Notes under the pieces: generated by a model
What the model saw: only the letters and a program-made list of their open reading frames with translations
Told to the model about the DNA's origin: nothing
Databases searched by the model: none
Shown: positions 34,865 to 44,126 of the stretch, piece by piece
Numbering within the stretch: the first letter of the stretch is position 1
Layout: each line of letters begins with the position of its first letter
Program-made: the position numbers and the translations under genes
Source: Variovorax sp. KK3
Lineage (GTDB): Bacteria; Pseudomonadota; Gammaproteobacteria; Burkholderiales; Burkholderiaceae_C
Reading direction: 5' to 3'
DNA length: 64,000 nucleotides
NCBI RefSeq assembly: GCF_001984055.1
Contig: NZ_LYVO01000022.1
Location: 1 to 64,000, forward strand

Positions 34865-35653
34865 ATGAGCATTCCTCTCAGCCGCCACCAGGGCGAACTG
34901 TTGCATCGCCAGCTGTTCTTGGCGCTGCGCGAGCAGATCCGGCGCGGCGTCTACCCGCCCGATTCGACGATCCCGCCGGAAGACCAGCTCTGCAATCTGT
35001 TCGGCGTCTCGCGCATCACGGTGCGCAGGGCCGTCAGCGACCTGGTCGACGCCGGCCTGCTCGAAAAACGCCTCGGCAAAGGGACCTTCGTGCTTGCGCA
35101 GGCGGGTCGCGCTTCGAAACGCACATCGCTCAATTTCGTCGAATCGCTTCTTCAGCGTTCCCGGCAAACCAAGGTGAAGGTGCTGGAATTCGCGCCCCGA
35201 GTCCCGCCTTCGGACATCAGCGGTCTGCTGGCTCTGGATGGAAGAACGGAGGCGCTCTTCATCAGCCGTGTGCGTTCCGTGCGAACGGTACCGTTGATGG
35301 TGATCGAGGCCTGGTTGACCGCCAGGCATGCCGTGCACGTGACGCCGGAGCGGCTGCGCCGGCAAGGCCTTTCAGAGACCTTGATCGCCCACGGCGTCAA
35401 CTACGCCAGGGTGTCGCAGACCATCACGGCGGTGTCCGCCGATCCGCAGATCGCCTCGATTCTTGACGTCGACGTCGGCTCGCCGCTGTTGCGACTGGTC
35501 CGCGTCATCGAGGAAGGGCCGAACGCACCCGTCATGCATCTGGCGGCCTACATGACCTCCGAGCGCACCTCCATCGTCGCGGAATTCAAAGGGACCGTGC
35601 TGGAGTCCCGGGAAGGCGGCCGGCTCATGCACCACGTGCCTACGACGCCCTAG
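34865..35653 (+). CDS. GntR-family regulator with UTRA effector domain
   Basis: A 262-residue protein. The N-terminal winged helix-turn-helix reads ALREQIRRGVYPPDSTIPPE and VSRITVRRAVSDLVDAGLLE (residues about 20-65), followed by a linker. The C-terminal UTRA/chorismate-lyase-like domain includes RSVRTVPLMVIEAWL and GSPLLRLVRVIEE. HutC-type members bind a pathway intermediate and release DNA. It stands between the LysR gene and the 3' end of the large MaoC/ADP-CoA-ligase operon, with both neighbours on the minus strand. Its target is not obvious. Confidence 0.9.
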   Translation: MSIPLSRHQGELLHRQLFLALREQIRRGVYPPDSTIPPEDQLCNLFGVSRITVRRAVSDLVDAGLLEKRLGKGTFVLAQAGRASKRTSLNFVESLLQRSRQTKVKVLEFAPRVPPSDISGLLALDGRTEALFISRVRSVRTVPLMVIEAWLTARHAVHVTPERLRRQGLSETLIAHGVNYARVSQTITAVSADPQIASILDVDVGSPLLRLVRVIEEGPNAPVMHLAAYMTSERTSIVAEFKGTVLESREGGRLMHHVPTTP

Positions 35654-35694
35654 AAGACCGCTGAGGTCCACGCCGCCAGATCCGCATATCGTGG

Positions 35695-36318
35695 TCAAGC
35701 GTCACGCAGCGGCTTCACCTGTTGCTTGAGCATGAACCGATCACGTGTCCGCACGTACCAGCCCGGGCTTTCCATGCGTCCCACCAGATCGAGCCGCGAG
35801 GCATCGATCCGGCAGCGATCCACGTCGGTGATCGCCTCGTCGATGATGTGCGCCGCCAGCACGTTCACCAGGATGAGGTGGTTGGCCGTGCCGAGGGGGA
35901 TGATCTCGCGCACGCGGCACTCGAAGGACGCGGGGCTGGCCGCAATGCGCGGCGGCGCGACGTGTGTCGACGCGACCGTGGCTAGGCCGGCCTCCTCCAG
36001 CTCGTCGATCTCCGACTCGAAGGCGGTCGCGGTGATGTTCATGGACACCACGTTCGATTCGGAGACCAGGTTGATCACGAGCTCGCCGTTGGCGCGGAGG
36101 TTGTTCACCGTGTCCTTCGGGCCATGGATGCCCTCGCCGATCCCGAGGCATGCGACAGGCGGCTCGCCGGAAAAGACGTTGAAGAACGAGAAGGGAGCCG
36201 CGTTGAGGTGGCCGTGGTCGCTGCGCGTGGTGACCCAGGCGATGGGGCGCGGTACCACGGTGGACGACAGCAGCTTGTAGCTCAGCTTGCCGCCGAGGTT
36301 GGCTAAATCGAAGTACAT
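35695..36318 (-). CDS. Flavin reductase family protein
   Basis: A 207-residue protein of the FMN-binding flavin reductase-like split-barrel family (PF01613): STVVPRPIAWVTTRSDHG, NAAPFSFFNVFSGEPPVACLG and KDTVNNLRANGELVINLVSE are its standard blocks. It would bind FMN/FAD and NAD(P)H, or act as a flavin-dependent reductase for a partner monooxygenase; no such partner is in the operon. The ATG at 36318 lies 5 bases after the aldehyde dehydrogenase stop. It is the last gene of the eight-gene operon. Confidence 0.9.
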   Translation of the reverse strand: MYFDLANLGGKLSYKLLSSTVVPRPIAWVTTRSDHGHLNAAPFSFFNVFSGEPPVACLGIGEGIHGPKDTVNNLRANGELVINLVSESNVVSMNITATAFESEIDELEEAGLATVASTHVAPPRIAASPASFECRVREIIPLGTANHLILVNVLAAHIIDEAITDVDRCRIDASRLDLVGRMESPGWYVRTRDRFMLKQQVKPLRDA

Positions 36319-36322
36319 GGTG

Positions 36323-37756
36323 TCAGCCCTGCAGGTACACCACGTGGCTGTGCGTGTACTCGTAGAGTCCATGCTTGCCATCGGCCCCGCCAATGCCTGA
36401 CCTGCGCACCCCGGCGTGGAAGCCTTGCATGGCCTCGAAGTTCTCGCGGTTCACGTAGGTTTCGCCGAACTGCAGCTCCCTCGTGGCTTGCAAGGCCTTG
36501 CCGAGGCTGCCCGTGTAGATCGACGAGGTCAATCCGTACTCGCTGGCGTTGGCCAGGGCGATGGCTTCGTCGAGGCCGTCGACCACCTGGATCGGCAGCA
36601 CGGGACCGAAGATCTCGTCGCGCATCACGTCCATGTCGGAGCGACAGTCGGCCAGGACGGTGGGCAGGTAATGAAAGCCATGCTCGACGTCGGCGATCGC
36701 GCCGCCGGTGACCACACGTGCGCCCTGCTGGCGCGCTCGATCGACCATGTGGGCGACCTTGTCAAGTCCGCCGCGGTTGATCAAGGGGCCCATGTCGAGG
36801 TCGCGTTGTGCCAGCGGGTCGCCGAAGCGGACCTCCCGCATGAGGCCGGCGACCTTGTCGACGAAGCGCTCAGCGACAGCATGCTCCACGTACACGCGCT
36901 CGGCACAGTTGCAGACCTGGCCGCTGTTGATCACGCGCGAGTCGCGGATCGCTCGCGCCGCCAGGTCCAGGTCTGCGTCGGCCAGCACGATGGCAGGCGC
37001 CTTGCCACCGAGCTCCAGGTTGACCTTCGTGATGTGGTCCGCCGCAGCCGACATGATGGCGCTGCCCGTGCGCACGCTGCCGGTGAAGCTCACCATGTCG
37101 ACACCGCCATGGCCCGACAGCCGGGCGCCGACGCTGCCAGCACCATTCACCACGTTGAACACGCCGGCGGGCAGTTCGGCGGCAGCGACGATGCGGGCGA
37201 ACTCATGGCAGTTGTTCGGCGTTTCTTCGCTGGGCTTGATGACGATGGCGTTGCCGGTCACCAGGGCCGGTGCCATCTTGCGCGCGATCAGGAAGAACGG
37301 AAAGTTCCAGGGCAGGATGCCAGCCACCACGCCCAGCGGCTTGCGCAGCATGAGGATGGTTTCATCCGGCCGGTCGCTCGTGATCACCTCGCCTTCGATG
37401 CGGCGCGCCCACTCGGCCATGTAGTCGAGGTAGTCGGCGGTGAAGGACACCTCGACCTCGGCCAGCTTGCCCTGCTCTTTGGAAATGACGCGCGCCAGCA
37501 GCGAAGTGTAATTTCGAATCCCCTGCGCGATGCGGCGCAGGAAGCCCGCGCGTTCGACCGCCGGGCGCCGGGCCCACGCGCGTTGCGCCCGGCGGGCCGC
37601 GTCGATGGCCTGGTCGATGTGTCCGTCTTCCGCCACGGCCACGCGCGAGACGGCTGCGTTCGTGGCCGGGTTGAAGACCTCCAGATGGGTCTGTGAAGCG
37701 ACGAAGCGGCCGTCGATGAAGTTGTCGCTGACACGCAAGGGTTTGGTTGTGCTCAT
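36323..37756 (-). CDS. Aldehyde dehydrogenase family protein
   Basis: A 477-residue NAD(P)-dependent aldehyde dehydrogenase. It has GVVAGILPWNFPFFLIARKMAPAL (substrate and cofactor region), ELGGKAPAIV with the general-base Glu, and NSGQVCNCAERVYV with the nucleophilic Cys. It resembles succinate-semialdehyde, lactaldehyde and phenylacetaldehyde dehydrogenases. The start ATG 37756 lies 37 bases after the end of the aldo/keto reductase gene. It presumably oxidises an aldehyde intermediate released by the CoA-dependent part of the pathway. Confidence 0.93.
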   Translation of the reverse strand: MSTTKPLRVSDNFIDGRFVASQTHLEVFNPATNAAVSRVAVAEDGHIDQAIDAARRAQRAWARRPAVERAGFLRRIAQGIRNYTSLLARVISKEQGKLAEVEVSFTADYLDYMAEWARRIEGEVITSDRPDETILMLRKPLGVVAGILPWNFPFFLIARKMAPALVTGNAIVIKPSEETPNNCHEFARIVAAAELPAGVFNVVNGAGSVGARLSGHGGVDMVSFTGSVRTGSAIMSAAADHITKVNLELGGKAPAIVLADADLDLAARAIRDSRVINSGQVCNCAERVYVEHAVAERFVDKVAGLMREVRFGDPLAQRDLDMGPLINRGGLDKVAHMVDRARQQGARVVTGGAIADVEHGFHYLPTVLADCRSDMDVMRDEIFGPVLPIQVVDGLDEAIALANASEYGLTSSIYTGSLGKALQATRELQFGETYVNRENFEAMQGFHAGVRRSGIGGADGKHGLYEYTHSHVVYLQG

Positions 37757-37793
37757 GGCTCGTGGAGTGAGGGACGGAAGAAATCGGAAGGCG

Positions 37794-38822
37794 TCAGCAC
37801 AGGCGCGGGTTGCGCTCCTTGTAGACGCTGCGCTGGTGCCAGTACGGGTATGCCGCATCGCGCGCGCTGGCCTCGTCGAGCCGCGCGACGTCTTCGGCAC
37901 TCAGCACGAAGTCCGATGCCGAGAGGTTCTCGCGTAGCTGCGCCTCGTTGCGCGCGCCGATGACGAGGCTGCACACCGTGGGCCGGCGCAGCAGCCAGTT
38001 CAGCGCGATCTGCGACACGGGCCGCGCATGTGCATGGGCCAGCGAGTGCAGCAGGTCGATCAGGTCGAAGAACTGCTCCTGCGGCATCACGATGGCACGC
38101 GAGCCCAGCGACGCGATGCGGCTGCCTGCGGGCGCCGGCTGGTTGCGGCCGATCTTGCCGCTCAGCATGCCGGCCGAGAGCGGGCTCCACACGATGGTGC
38201 CCACGCCCTGGTCCAGGCCCAGCGGCAGCAGCTCCCACTCCACGTCGCGTGCGAGCAGCGAGTAGTAGACCTGGTGGGCAACGTACTTCGGCCAGCCATG
38301 TACGCCGGCCAAGGCCATGGCTTTCATGAGTTGCCAACCGGAGTAGTTGGAACAGCCCACGTAGCGGACCTTGCCGGCGCGCACCAGCTCGTCGACGGCG
38401 TTCAGCGTTTCCTCCAGGGGCGTCAGCATGTCGAAGCCATGCAGCTGCCACAGGTCGATGGTCTCCACGCCCAAGCGACGCAGGCTGTCGTCGCAGGCCT
38501 GCACGAGGTGCTTGCGCGTCGCGCCGACGTCGTCGGGGGCGTCGGTCATGCGAAACCCTGCCTTGGTCGCGATCAGCATGCGGTCGCGCCGGCCCTGGAC
38601 GGTCTGCCCGAGGATCTCCTCGGACAGCCCCTTGGAGTACACGTCCGCGGTGTCGAAGAGCGTGACGCCCGCATCGAGCGCGATGTCGACCAGGCGCCGT
38701 GCCTGCTCGACATCGGTCTCGCCCCATGCCTTGTAGAAGTCGCCCCCGCCGCCGAAGGTGGCGGTGCCGAGGCTGATGGCGGACACCTTGAGGTCCGAGG
38801 TGCCCACGAAACGGTAATCCAT
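37794..38822 (-). CDS. Aldo/keto reductase
   Basis: A 342-residue aldo/keto reductase with the complete catalytic tetrad: D57 and Y62 (FDTADVYSKG), K87 (IATKAGF) and H128 (WQLHGFD). The NADP-binding C-terminal region includes LVIGARNEAQLRENL. The layout matches the YajO/Tas-type bacterial AKRs of about 340 residues. It lies between the Bug and aldehyde dehydrogenase genes, and together these could handle both ends of a carbonyl/alcohol/acid series. Substrate unknown. Confidence 0.92.
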   Translation of the reverse strand: MDYRFVGTSDLKVSAISLGTATFGGGGDFYKAWGETDVEQARRLVDIALDAGVTLFDTADVYSKGLSEEILGQTVQGRRDRMLIATKAGFRMTDAPDDVGATRKHLVQACDDSLRRLGVETIDLWQLHGFDMLTPLEETLNAVDELVRAGKVRYVGCSNYSGWQLMKAMALAGVHGWPKYVAHQVYYSLLARDVEWELLPLGLDQGVGTIVWSPLSAGMLSGKIGRNQPAPAGSRIASLGSRAIVMPQEQFFDLIDLLHSLAHAHARPVSQIALNWLLRRPTVCSLVIGARNEAQLRENLSASDFVLSAEDVARLDEASARDAAYPYWHQRSVYKERNPRLC

Positions 38823-38853
38823 GCGATCGCCTTGACTCTGGTTGGGGGTCCGC

Positions 38854-39843
38854 TCAGTTGGGCTTGATGTCGAGCTTCTCGATGATGGGCTTCCATCGCT
38901 GATGCTCGCTCTCGATGAAGCTCTTGAACTCGGCGGGCTTCAATGGGAACACGGTGCCGCCCGCGTCCACGATGGCGTCCGCCACCTCCTTGTTCGCCAT
39001 GACACGCGTCATCGCGGCACTCAGCGTGTCCACCGTCGCGCGGGGCGTGGCGGCGGGTGCGAAGAGGCCGATCCAGGAGCTGACCTGCGCACCGGCGAAG
39101 CCGGATTCGGCGAGCGTGGGCACCCCCGGCAGAGCGGCAAGACGCGTCGGCCCCGTCACGGCCAGGGCGGTGAGCTTGCCGGCCTTGACATGCGTCGCGG
39201 TCGACGATGCGTAATCGAAGGCGAGGTCGATGTTGCCGCCCAGCAGGTCGGTGATCGCCGGGGCACTGCCCTTGTAGGGCACGTGGACAAGCGCCGATCT
39301 GCTTTGCGCCTGCAACAACTCGGCCGCCAAGTGCGCCACCGAGCCGGCGCCCGCCGACCCGTAGGTCAACTTGCCGGGCTGCGCGCGGGCACTTTGGATC
39401 ATCCCCGCGAAGGTCTTGAACGGCGAACCGCCCTTGGCCACGACCACCAACGGCAGGGCCATGGTCCCATGCACCGGCGTGAACGCCTCGAGCGGCTTGT
39501 AGGGGAGCGTGTCCTTGTAGACGTAGCTGTTGACCACGATGTTGGCCAGCGTGCCGACGAGCAGGGTGTAGCCGTCGGGCGCAGCCTTGGCCACGAGCCC
39601 CGCGCCGATCGACGCGCCCGCACCGGGGCGGTTGTCGACCACCACCGGTTGTTTGAGCTCTTCACCGAGCTTTTTCGCCACGAGGCGCGCGCTGACGTCG
39701 GTGACGCCACCGGCCGGAAACGGAACGATCAGCGTCACCGGCCGATTGGGATAGCCCTGCGCAAACGCGGCACCGGCACCGAAGGCGAGCAGCGCGATGG
39801 CCGAGCGGCAGGCCCGATGGCCCGGGTTGTCCTTCATCTTCAT
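38854..39843 (-). CDS. Bug-family (TctC-like) solute-binding protein
   Basis: A 329-residue Bug protein with a Sec signal (CRSAIALLAFGAGAAFA, cleaved before QGYPNRPV). Standard blocks are VTLIVPFPAGGVTDVSAR, VVDNRPGAGASIGAGLV, TYGSAGAGSVAHLAAELL and VPYKGSAPAITDLLGG. The start at 39843 follows CAGGAGAC; the long upstream extension in the same frame is not coding. It is within the eight-gene operon and is presumably its uptake component. It is the sixth and last Bug protein of the window. Confidence 0.92.
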   Translation of the reverse strand: MKMKDNPGHRACRSAIALLAFGAGAAFAQGYPNRPVTLIVPFPAGGVTDVSARLVAKKLGEELKQPVVVDNRPGAGASIGAGLVAKAAPDGYTLLVGTLANIVVNSYVYKDTLPYKPLEAFTPVHGTMALPLVVVAKGGSPFKTFAGMIQSARAQPGKLTYGSAGAGSVAHLAAELLQAQSRSALVHVPYKGSAPAITDLLGGNIDLAFDYASSTATHVKAGKLTALAVTGPTRLAALPGVPTLAESGFAGAQVSSWIGLFAPAATPRATVDTLSAAMTRVMANKEVADAIVDAGGTVFPLKPAEFKSFIESEHQRWKPIIEKLDIKPN

Positions 39844-39899
39844 TCTGTCTCCTGGGTTTGGTTCAACTACCGGCAAAGAGGCTCTGCAGCGATGCCGCT

Positions 39900-40682
39900 T
39901 CATGCCGCGACATGACCGGCTTGCGCGTGTGCCTCGTGCTCCAGCACGAGATCCCACACGGCCTGTCCGATCGGCCGGTCGCGCTCTTCGAGGATGTGGG
40001 CCACCAGGCTGGCGCAGCGGCCCGTGAGCATCAGGCCGCGCCCCAGCAACGGGTCGAGCTGCATGTCGGCGATGGCTGCGCCCATGGCGCCTGCGCCGTT
40101 GGCGACGAAGCGGCGACCCTTGTTCTCGCTGAGCACGTCCGCGACAGCATCCATCAAGCGCCAGTGCAGGCCGTAGAAGCCGTTGTCGCGCGACAGCTGC
40201 CGGATGACGCTCGTGCGCGGGTCGCCGTCGACGTGGGTGCCGCTGCCGATGCCGAGCACCGGCTTCTTCGCCGCCTTCGCAGCTTCGATGTAGCCCGCGG
40301 CCAACTGGCGGACCTCCGCATCGCTGGCCGTGGCGTCGAGCTGCCTGCAGGCGTCGATCAGCGACTGCGCGATGTTCTGGGTCGGCCCCAGGTACACGCT
40401 GCCGCCACCCAGCATGCCCGCTGCCACCGCACCCTGCAGTGCCTCCGGTGCGCCCAGGTAGGTCAGTCGCGCCGAGAGCACGCTGGGCGTGACCCCATGG
40501 CCGGCCGCCATCACGAGAATCATGTTGATCATGACCTTCTCCTGTGCCGTCGGCCGTCGCCCCACGGCCGTCAGCAGGATCATGTCGACGAAGTCGCACT
40601 TGCCCAGGATCTCGGTGCTGAAGTCCTGGCCTCTGATGACGACGGCGTCCGCCGTGGCATACCCGATGTCGGTGGTGTGCAT
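39900..40682 (-). CDS. Citryl-CoA lyase-like protein (citrate synthase superfamily)
   Basis: A 260-residue protein of the short citrate-synthase-like family. The blocks are ILGKCDFVDMILLTAVGRRPT, MINMILVMAAGHGVTPSVLSARLTY (given as a span near residues 52-76), AAGMLGGGSVYLGPTQNIAQS and GSGTHVDGDPRTSVI. It is much shorter than true citrate synthase (about 430 residues). Related proteins are called citryl-CoA lyases and split or form a C-C bond between acetyl-CoA and a keto acid. It starts 5 bases after the stop of the ADP-forming CoA ligase gene. The two enzymes plausibly activate a polycarboxylic acid and cleave it; the real substrate is unknown. Confidence 0.85.
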   Translation of the reverse strand: MHTTDIGYATADAVVIRGQDFSTEILGKCDFVDMILLTAVGRRPTAQEKVMINMILVMAAGHGVTPSVLSARLTYLGAPEALQGAVAAGMLGGGSVYLGPTQNIAQSLIDACRQLDATASDAEVRQLAAGYIEAAKAAKKPVLGIGSGTHVDGDPRTSVIRQLSRDNGFYGLHWRLMDAVADVLSENKGRRFVANGAGAMGAAIADMQLDPLLGRGLMLTGRCASLVAHILEERDRPIGQAVWDLVLEHEAHAQAGHVAA

Positions 40683-40687
40683 GGTGA

Positions 40688-42835
40688 TCAAGTTTTCGGG
40701 GAAATATTGAGAACGGCATCCAGCGCCATGACGCCGCGGCCCTGCGGCATCACCGCCATCGGGTTGATCTCGACCTCTTCGATGCGGGGTGAGCGCATGA
40801 CCATGTCGCTCACGGCGACCAACGCATCCACCAAGGCATCCACGTCCATCGCCGGCCTGCCGCGGAAGCCGGCGAGCAGGCGCATGCAACGCGTTTCTTC
40901 GAGCATTTCGCGGGCGCGACGGCGGTCGAGCGGCAGCAGCCGACGGCTGACGTCCTTGAACAGCTCGATGGCGATCCCACCCAGGCCCACGGTGCAGACG
41001 TGGCCGAACGCCGGGTCCCTGTGCACGCCGACCACGACTTCGACGAAAGGGCCGGTCGACATCTGTTCGACCAACACGCCATCGAGCACATGACCAGGTG
41101 CTGCGGCGCGCACGGCGGCCAGCATCTCCGTGTGCGCCCGCCGGGCCGCGTCAGCCGAATCGATGCCGAGACGAACGCCTCCCACATCGGATTTGTGCGT
41201 GATCGTCGGGCTGACGATCTTCATGGCGACCGCCGGCGCACTTATTTCGGCGAAGGCGCGCGCCGCATCGTCCGCGCTGGCGGCGAACCGGGACTGCGGC
41301 ACGGGCACACCCCAGGTGCGGAGCACGGCCTTGGCCTCGTGCTCGCGCACCGGCCCCGCGACGTCGGGCAGGCCGCGCGCGTCGTCGCCGCCGGCCGCTG
41401 CAGGCCCAGACAGCGCCTGGGGGATCCAGCCGGCATCGCGGCGCGCCTTCCATGCCCCGTATTCGACATAGCGGCGCACCGCATCGACCGCACCGGCGAC
41501 GGAGCGCGCAGGCACCATGCCGTTGTCGACCAGCGTCGGGTAGCCTTGGCCGAGCTTGTCGCTCATCCAGACCATCACGATCGGCTTGTCGGTCTCCCGT
41601 TGCACCCGGGCAGCGCTTTCGGCGGCCGTGGTGGTGACCTCGCCATAGTCGAAGGGAATGGGATAGATGACCGCGCCGACCTGCGCGTCGTCCACGACCG
41701 CCTTGAGCGATGCGTATCCGATCTCGGCGTTCGTCAGCACCACGGCCGTGGTGTCCACCGGATTGGAGATGGCCGCGTAGTCGGGCAACTGCGTTCGCAG
41801 CGTTGCGAGCGTCGTCTCCTCGAATTCGGCCAGCGTCAAGCCCGCCGTGCCGACCTTGTCGGCGGCCAGCGCTGCCGTGCCACCGGAGTAGCAGAAGACG
41901 GCGACCTTCTCCTTGCCGGTCGGCTGGCCGCGCGCCAGCAGGGCCGCGGTATCGATCAACTCGCCGACCTCGTCCACCTCGATCACGCCCAGTTCACGGA
42001 ACACCGCGCTGTTCACCTCGGCCGAGCCGCTGATCGCGGCGGTGTGCGACTGCGCCGCCTTGACGCCATAGTCGGACTTGCCGATCTTCATCGCCACCAC
42101 GGGCTTGCCGTGCCGCGCCGCGTGCTGGCACGCGGCCAGGAAGCGCGGGCCGTTGCGCACGCCTTCGAGCGTCGTGACGATCACCTTGATGTCGTCCGCG
42201 GTGGCCATGTAGTGGATGAAGTCGCTCACCTCCAGGTCTACTTCGTTGCCGCCCGAGAACCACAGGCCGGTGCCGATGCCGCGCGCCATCGCCTGGATCA
42301 CGGTGCGGCCCATGCCACCACCCTGGGTGGCGAGCCCGATCGGGCCGGGCTTCTGGTCAAACCGGTACGCCGGCGAGAAGGTCATGCCCAGGCGGGCGTT
42401 GATGTTGTTCAAGCCGGGGCAATTCGGGCCGTAGATGCGCATGCCGCTGGATCGGGCGATCTCCAGCATCCGGGCCTCGGCGCGGCGGCCTTCTTCGCCG
42501 ACCTCGCCGAAGCCGGAGGTCAGGACCATCGCGAACTTCACGCGCTGGTCCGCGCATTGCTGCAGCACCGGCAACACGTGGTCGGCCTTGACCGCGACCA
42601 GGGCGAGGTCCAGGTCCTCCCGGATATCGCTGATCGTCCGGACGCAGGCGCGGCCATTGATCTCGGGACGCACCGGGTTCACGAGATGCAGGCGGCCACG
42701 GAAGCTCGAATGCGTGACGAGGTTTTCCAGCGTGTTGCCGCCCACGCTCTGTGCCCGTTCCGAGGCGCCCACCAGCGCGATCGAGCGCGGCAGGACCAGG
42801 TGCGACAGATCGCTGAAATCAGTGGACGAATTCAT
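40688..42835 (-). CDS. Acyl-CoA synthetase (ADP-forming), fused alpha-beta type
   Basis: A 715-residue protein of the acetate/acyl-CoA ligase (ADP-forming) superfamily. The N-terminal CoA-binding domain (ALVGASERAQSVGGNTLENL, about 20-140) is followed by the ligase domain with the phosphohistidine region SHTAAISGSAEVN. The ATP-grasp domain is at the C-terminus (EHEAKAVLRTWGVPVPQSRF, VAMKIVSPTITHKSDVGGVR and VEINPMAVMPQG). It forms an acyl-CoA from a free acid with ATP to ADP, or the reverse. It overlaps the MaoC gene by 4 bp (42832-42835). The substrate is open: acetate, citrate, succinate-like and pimeloyl-type acids are used by homologues. Confidence 0.92.
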   Translation of the reverse strand: MNSSTDFSDLSHLVLPRSIALVGASERAQSVGGNTLENLVTHSSFRGRLHLVNPVRPEINGRACVRTISDIREDLDLALVAVKADHVLPVLQQCADQRVKFAMVLTSGFGEVGEEGRRAEARMLEIARSSGMRIYGPNCPGLNNINARLGMTFSPAYRFDQKPGPIGLATQGGGMGRTVIQAMARGIGTGLWFSGGNEVDLEVSDFIHYMATADDIKVIVTTLEGVRNGPRFLAACQHAARHGKPVVAMKIGKSDYGVKAAQSHTAAISGSAEVNSAVFRELGVIEVDEVGELIDTAALLARGQPTGKEKVAVFCYSGGTAALAADKVGTAGLTLAEFEETTLATLRTQLPDYAAISNPVDTTAVVLTNAEIGYASLKAVVDDAQVGAVIYPIPFDYGEVTTTAAESAARVQRETDKPIVMVWMSDKLGQGYPTLVDNGMVPARSVAGAVDAVRRYVEYGAWKARRDAGWIPQALSGPAAAGGDDARGLPDVAGPVREHEAKAVLRTWGVPVPQSRFAASADDAARAFAEISAPAVAMKIVSPTITHKSDVGGVRLGIDSADAARRAHTEMLAAVRAAAPGHVLDGVLVEQMSTGPFVEVVVGVHRDPAFGHVCTVGLGGIAIELFKDVSRRLLPLDRRRAREMLEETRCMRLLAGFRGRPAMDVDALVDALVAVSDMVMRSPRIEEVEINPMAVMPQGRGVMALDAVLNISPKT

Positions 42836-43353
42836 GCGGTGCCTCCGTGGCCGTCGGGACGGCGGTTCATGAGATAGGTCACGGTCGACTCGATCACGGT
42901 TTCGTTCCTCTGGTTGATGATCGAGCGGCGAAAGATGGTCATGCCGCGCTCCGGCTTGCGCGTGGGGCGCGCTTCGATGACTTCGATGCGCAGATGGATG
43001 GTGTCGCCGATGAAAGTCGGCTTGAGGAACTGAAGCCTGTTCTCCACCACCGAGACGGCGGTGTTCTCGATCAATTGATGCACGAGCGTGCGCGTCGCCA
43101 GACCGATGCCGACCGACGCCACCAGCATGCCGTGCGCGAGCCGCTGGCCGAAGACGCTGTTGCGGGCGAACTCGCAATCCACGTGCAGGCGGTTGAAGTC
43201 GCCGGTCAGGCTCGCGAAGCCGACGACGTCGGCTTCGGTGATGCTGCGTGCGGGCGTGTCGAAGCACGTGCCGACCGGGAGGTCGTCCCAGTACAGGCGC
43301 GCATTCGAAAGCGCTTCGATGTCCCGCAAAGCCGGAGCCGCGCCGGCGCTCAC
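42832..43353 (-). CDS. MaoC-family (R)-specific enoyl-CoA hydratase-like protein
   Basis: A 173-residue hotdog-fold protein. The MaoC signature is GDFNRLHVDCEFARNSVFGQRLAHGMLVAS near residues 46-75; its Asp and His are the catalytic pair. The start is a GTG at 43353 that overlaps the SDR stop (GTGA at 43350-43353). It would hydrate an enoyl-CoA to a (R)-3-hydroxyacyl-CoA, which the adjacent SDR could then oxidise. With the ADP-forming CoA ligase this makes a short CoA-dependent module. Confidence 0.9.
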   Translation of the reverse strand: MSAGAAPALRDIEALSNARLYWDDLPVGTCFDTPARSITEADVVGFASLTGDFNRLHVDCEFARNSVFGQRLAHGMLVASVGIGLATRTLVHQLIENTAVSVVENRLQFLKPTFIGDTIHLRIEVIEARPTRKPERGMTIFRRSIINQRNETVIESTVTYLMNRRPDGHGGTA

Positions 43354-44102
43354 GAGGAGAACCTTCCACCGGTGGCGAACACCGTCGTGCCGGTGATGTA
43401 CCGGGCTTGCTCGGAAGCGAGGAACACGATCGTGCTCGCGATGTCCTCCGGCTGCCCGAGAAAGCCCACGGGGATCCTGGCGACGGCGGCCTCCTTGAGC
43501 TGCGCGTAGCTCCTGTGGCTCTTGATGCCCTCGGTCTCGACGAAGCCGGGCGCGAGCGCGTTCACCGTGATGCCGTTGCGCGCCTGCTCGAGCGAGAGCG
43601 ACCGGGTGAATCCCACGATGGCCAGCTTGGAGGCGCTGTAGCTGGTCTGCCCCGGGTTGCCGAAGATGGAACGCGAACTCAGGTTGATGACGCGTCCCCA
43701 CCTGCGCGCCTTCATGTGCGGGAGCACGGCGCGGCAGCAATGGAACGTGCCCTTCATATTCACGTCCATCACCCGATCCCAATCGCTCTCTTGCATCTTG
43801 AGCAAGGTCACGTCGCGCGAGATGCCCGCGTTGTTCACCAGCACGTCGACGCCGCCGAGCGTGGACTGGACGGAAGTCACCATGGCCTCCACGTGCGCGC
43901 TCTGGGTGATGTCGCACGCGAAGGCCGCGCTGCGCCCGCCCGTGGCGCGGATCTCACCGGCGACGCCGTCGGCCGCATCGCCGTCCATGTCGACCACAGC
44001 GACGGCTGCGCCCTCCGCCGCGAAGGTGAGAGCCGTGACGCGGCCGATGCCTCGGCCCGCGCCAGAGATCAAGACCACGCGGTCCTTCAATCCAAAGTCC
44101 AT
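43350..44102 (-). CDS. SDR-family oxidoreductase (3-hydroxyacyl-CoA dehydrogenase-like)
   Basis: A 250-residue FabG-like SDR: VVLISGAGRGIGRVTAL at residues 9-25, VDMDGDAADGV, NNAGISRDVTLLKM, VINLSSRSIFGNPGQ and YSASKLAIV with the catalytic Tyr and Lys. The start at 44102 is preceded by GGAGC; an earlier in-frame ATG lies in the promoter region. It is the first gene of the eight-gene operon, coupled to MaoC by a GTGA overlap. The promoter and operator candidates lie in the 160 bp shared with the divergent IclR gene. Confidence 0.92.
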   Translation of the reverse strand: MDFGLKDRVVLISGAGRGIGRVTALTFAAEGAAVAVVDMDGDAADGVAGEIRATGGRSAAFACDITQSAHVEAMVTSVQSTLGGVDVLVNNAGISRDVTLLKMQESDWDRVMDVNMKGTFHCCRAVLPHMKARRWGRVINLSSRSIFGNPGQTSYSASKLAIVGFTRSLSLEQARNGITVNALAPGFVETEGIKSHRSYAQLKEAAVARIPVGFLGQPEDIASTIVFLASEQARYITGTTVFATGGRFSS

Positions 44103-44126
44103 TCGAATGCTCCAAACAAAATCGTT

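Noticed and set aside
41000-42877. A 625-codon plus-strand frame opposite the ADP-forming CoA ligase
   Set aside because: It is a shadow frame of a high-GC gene without motifs or a ribosome-binding site.
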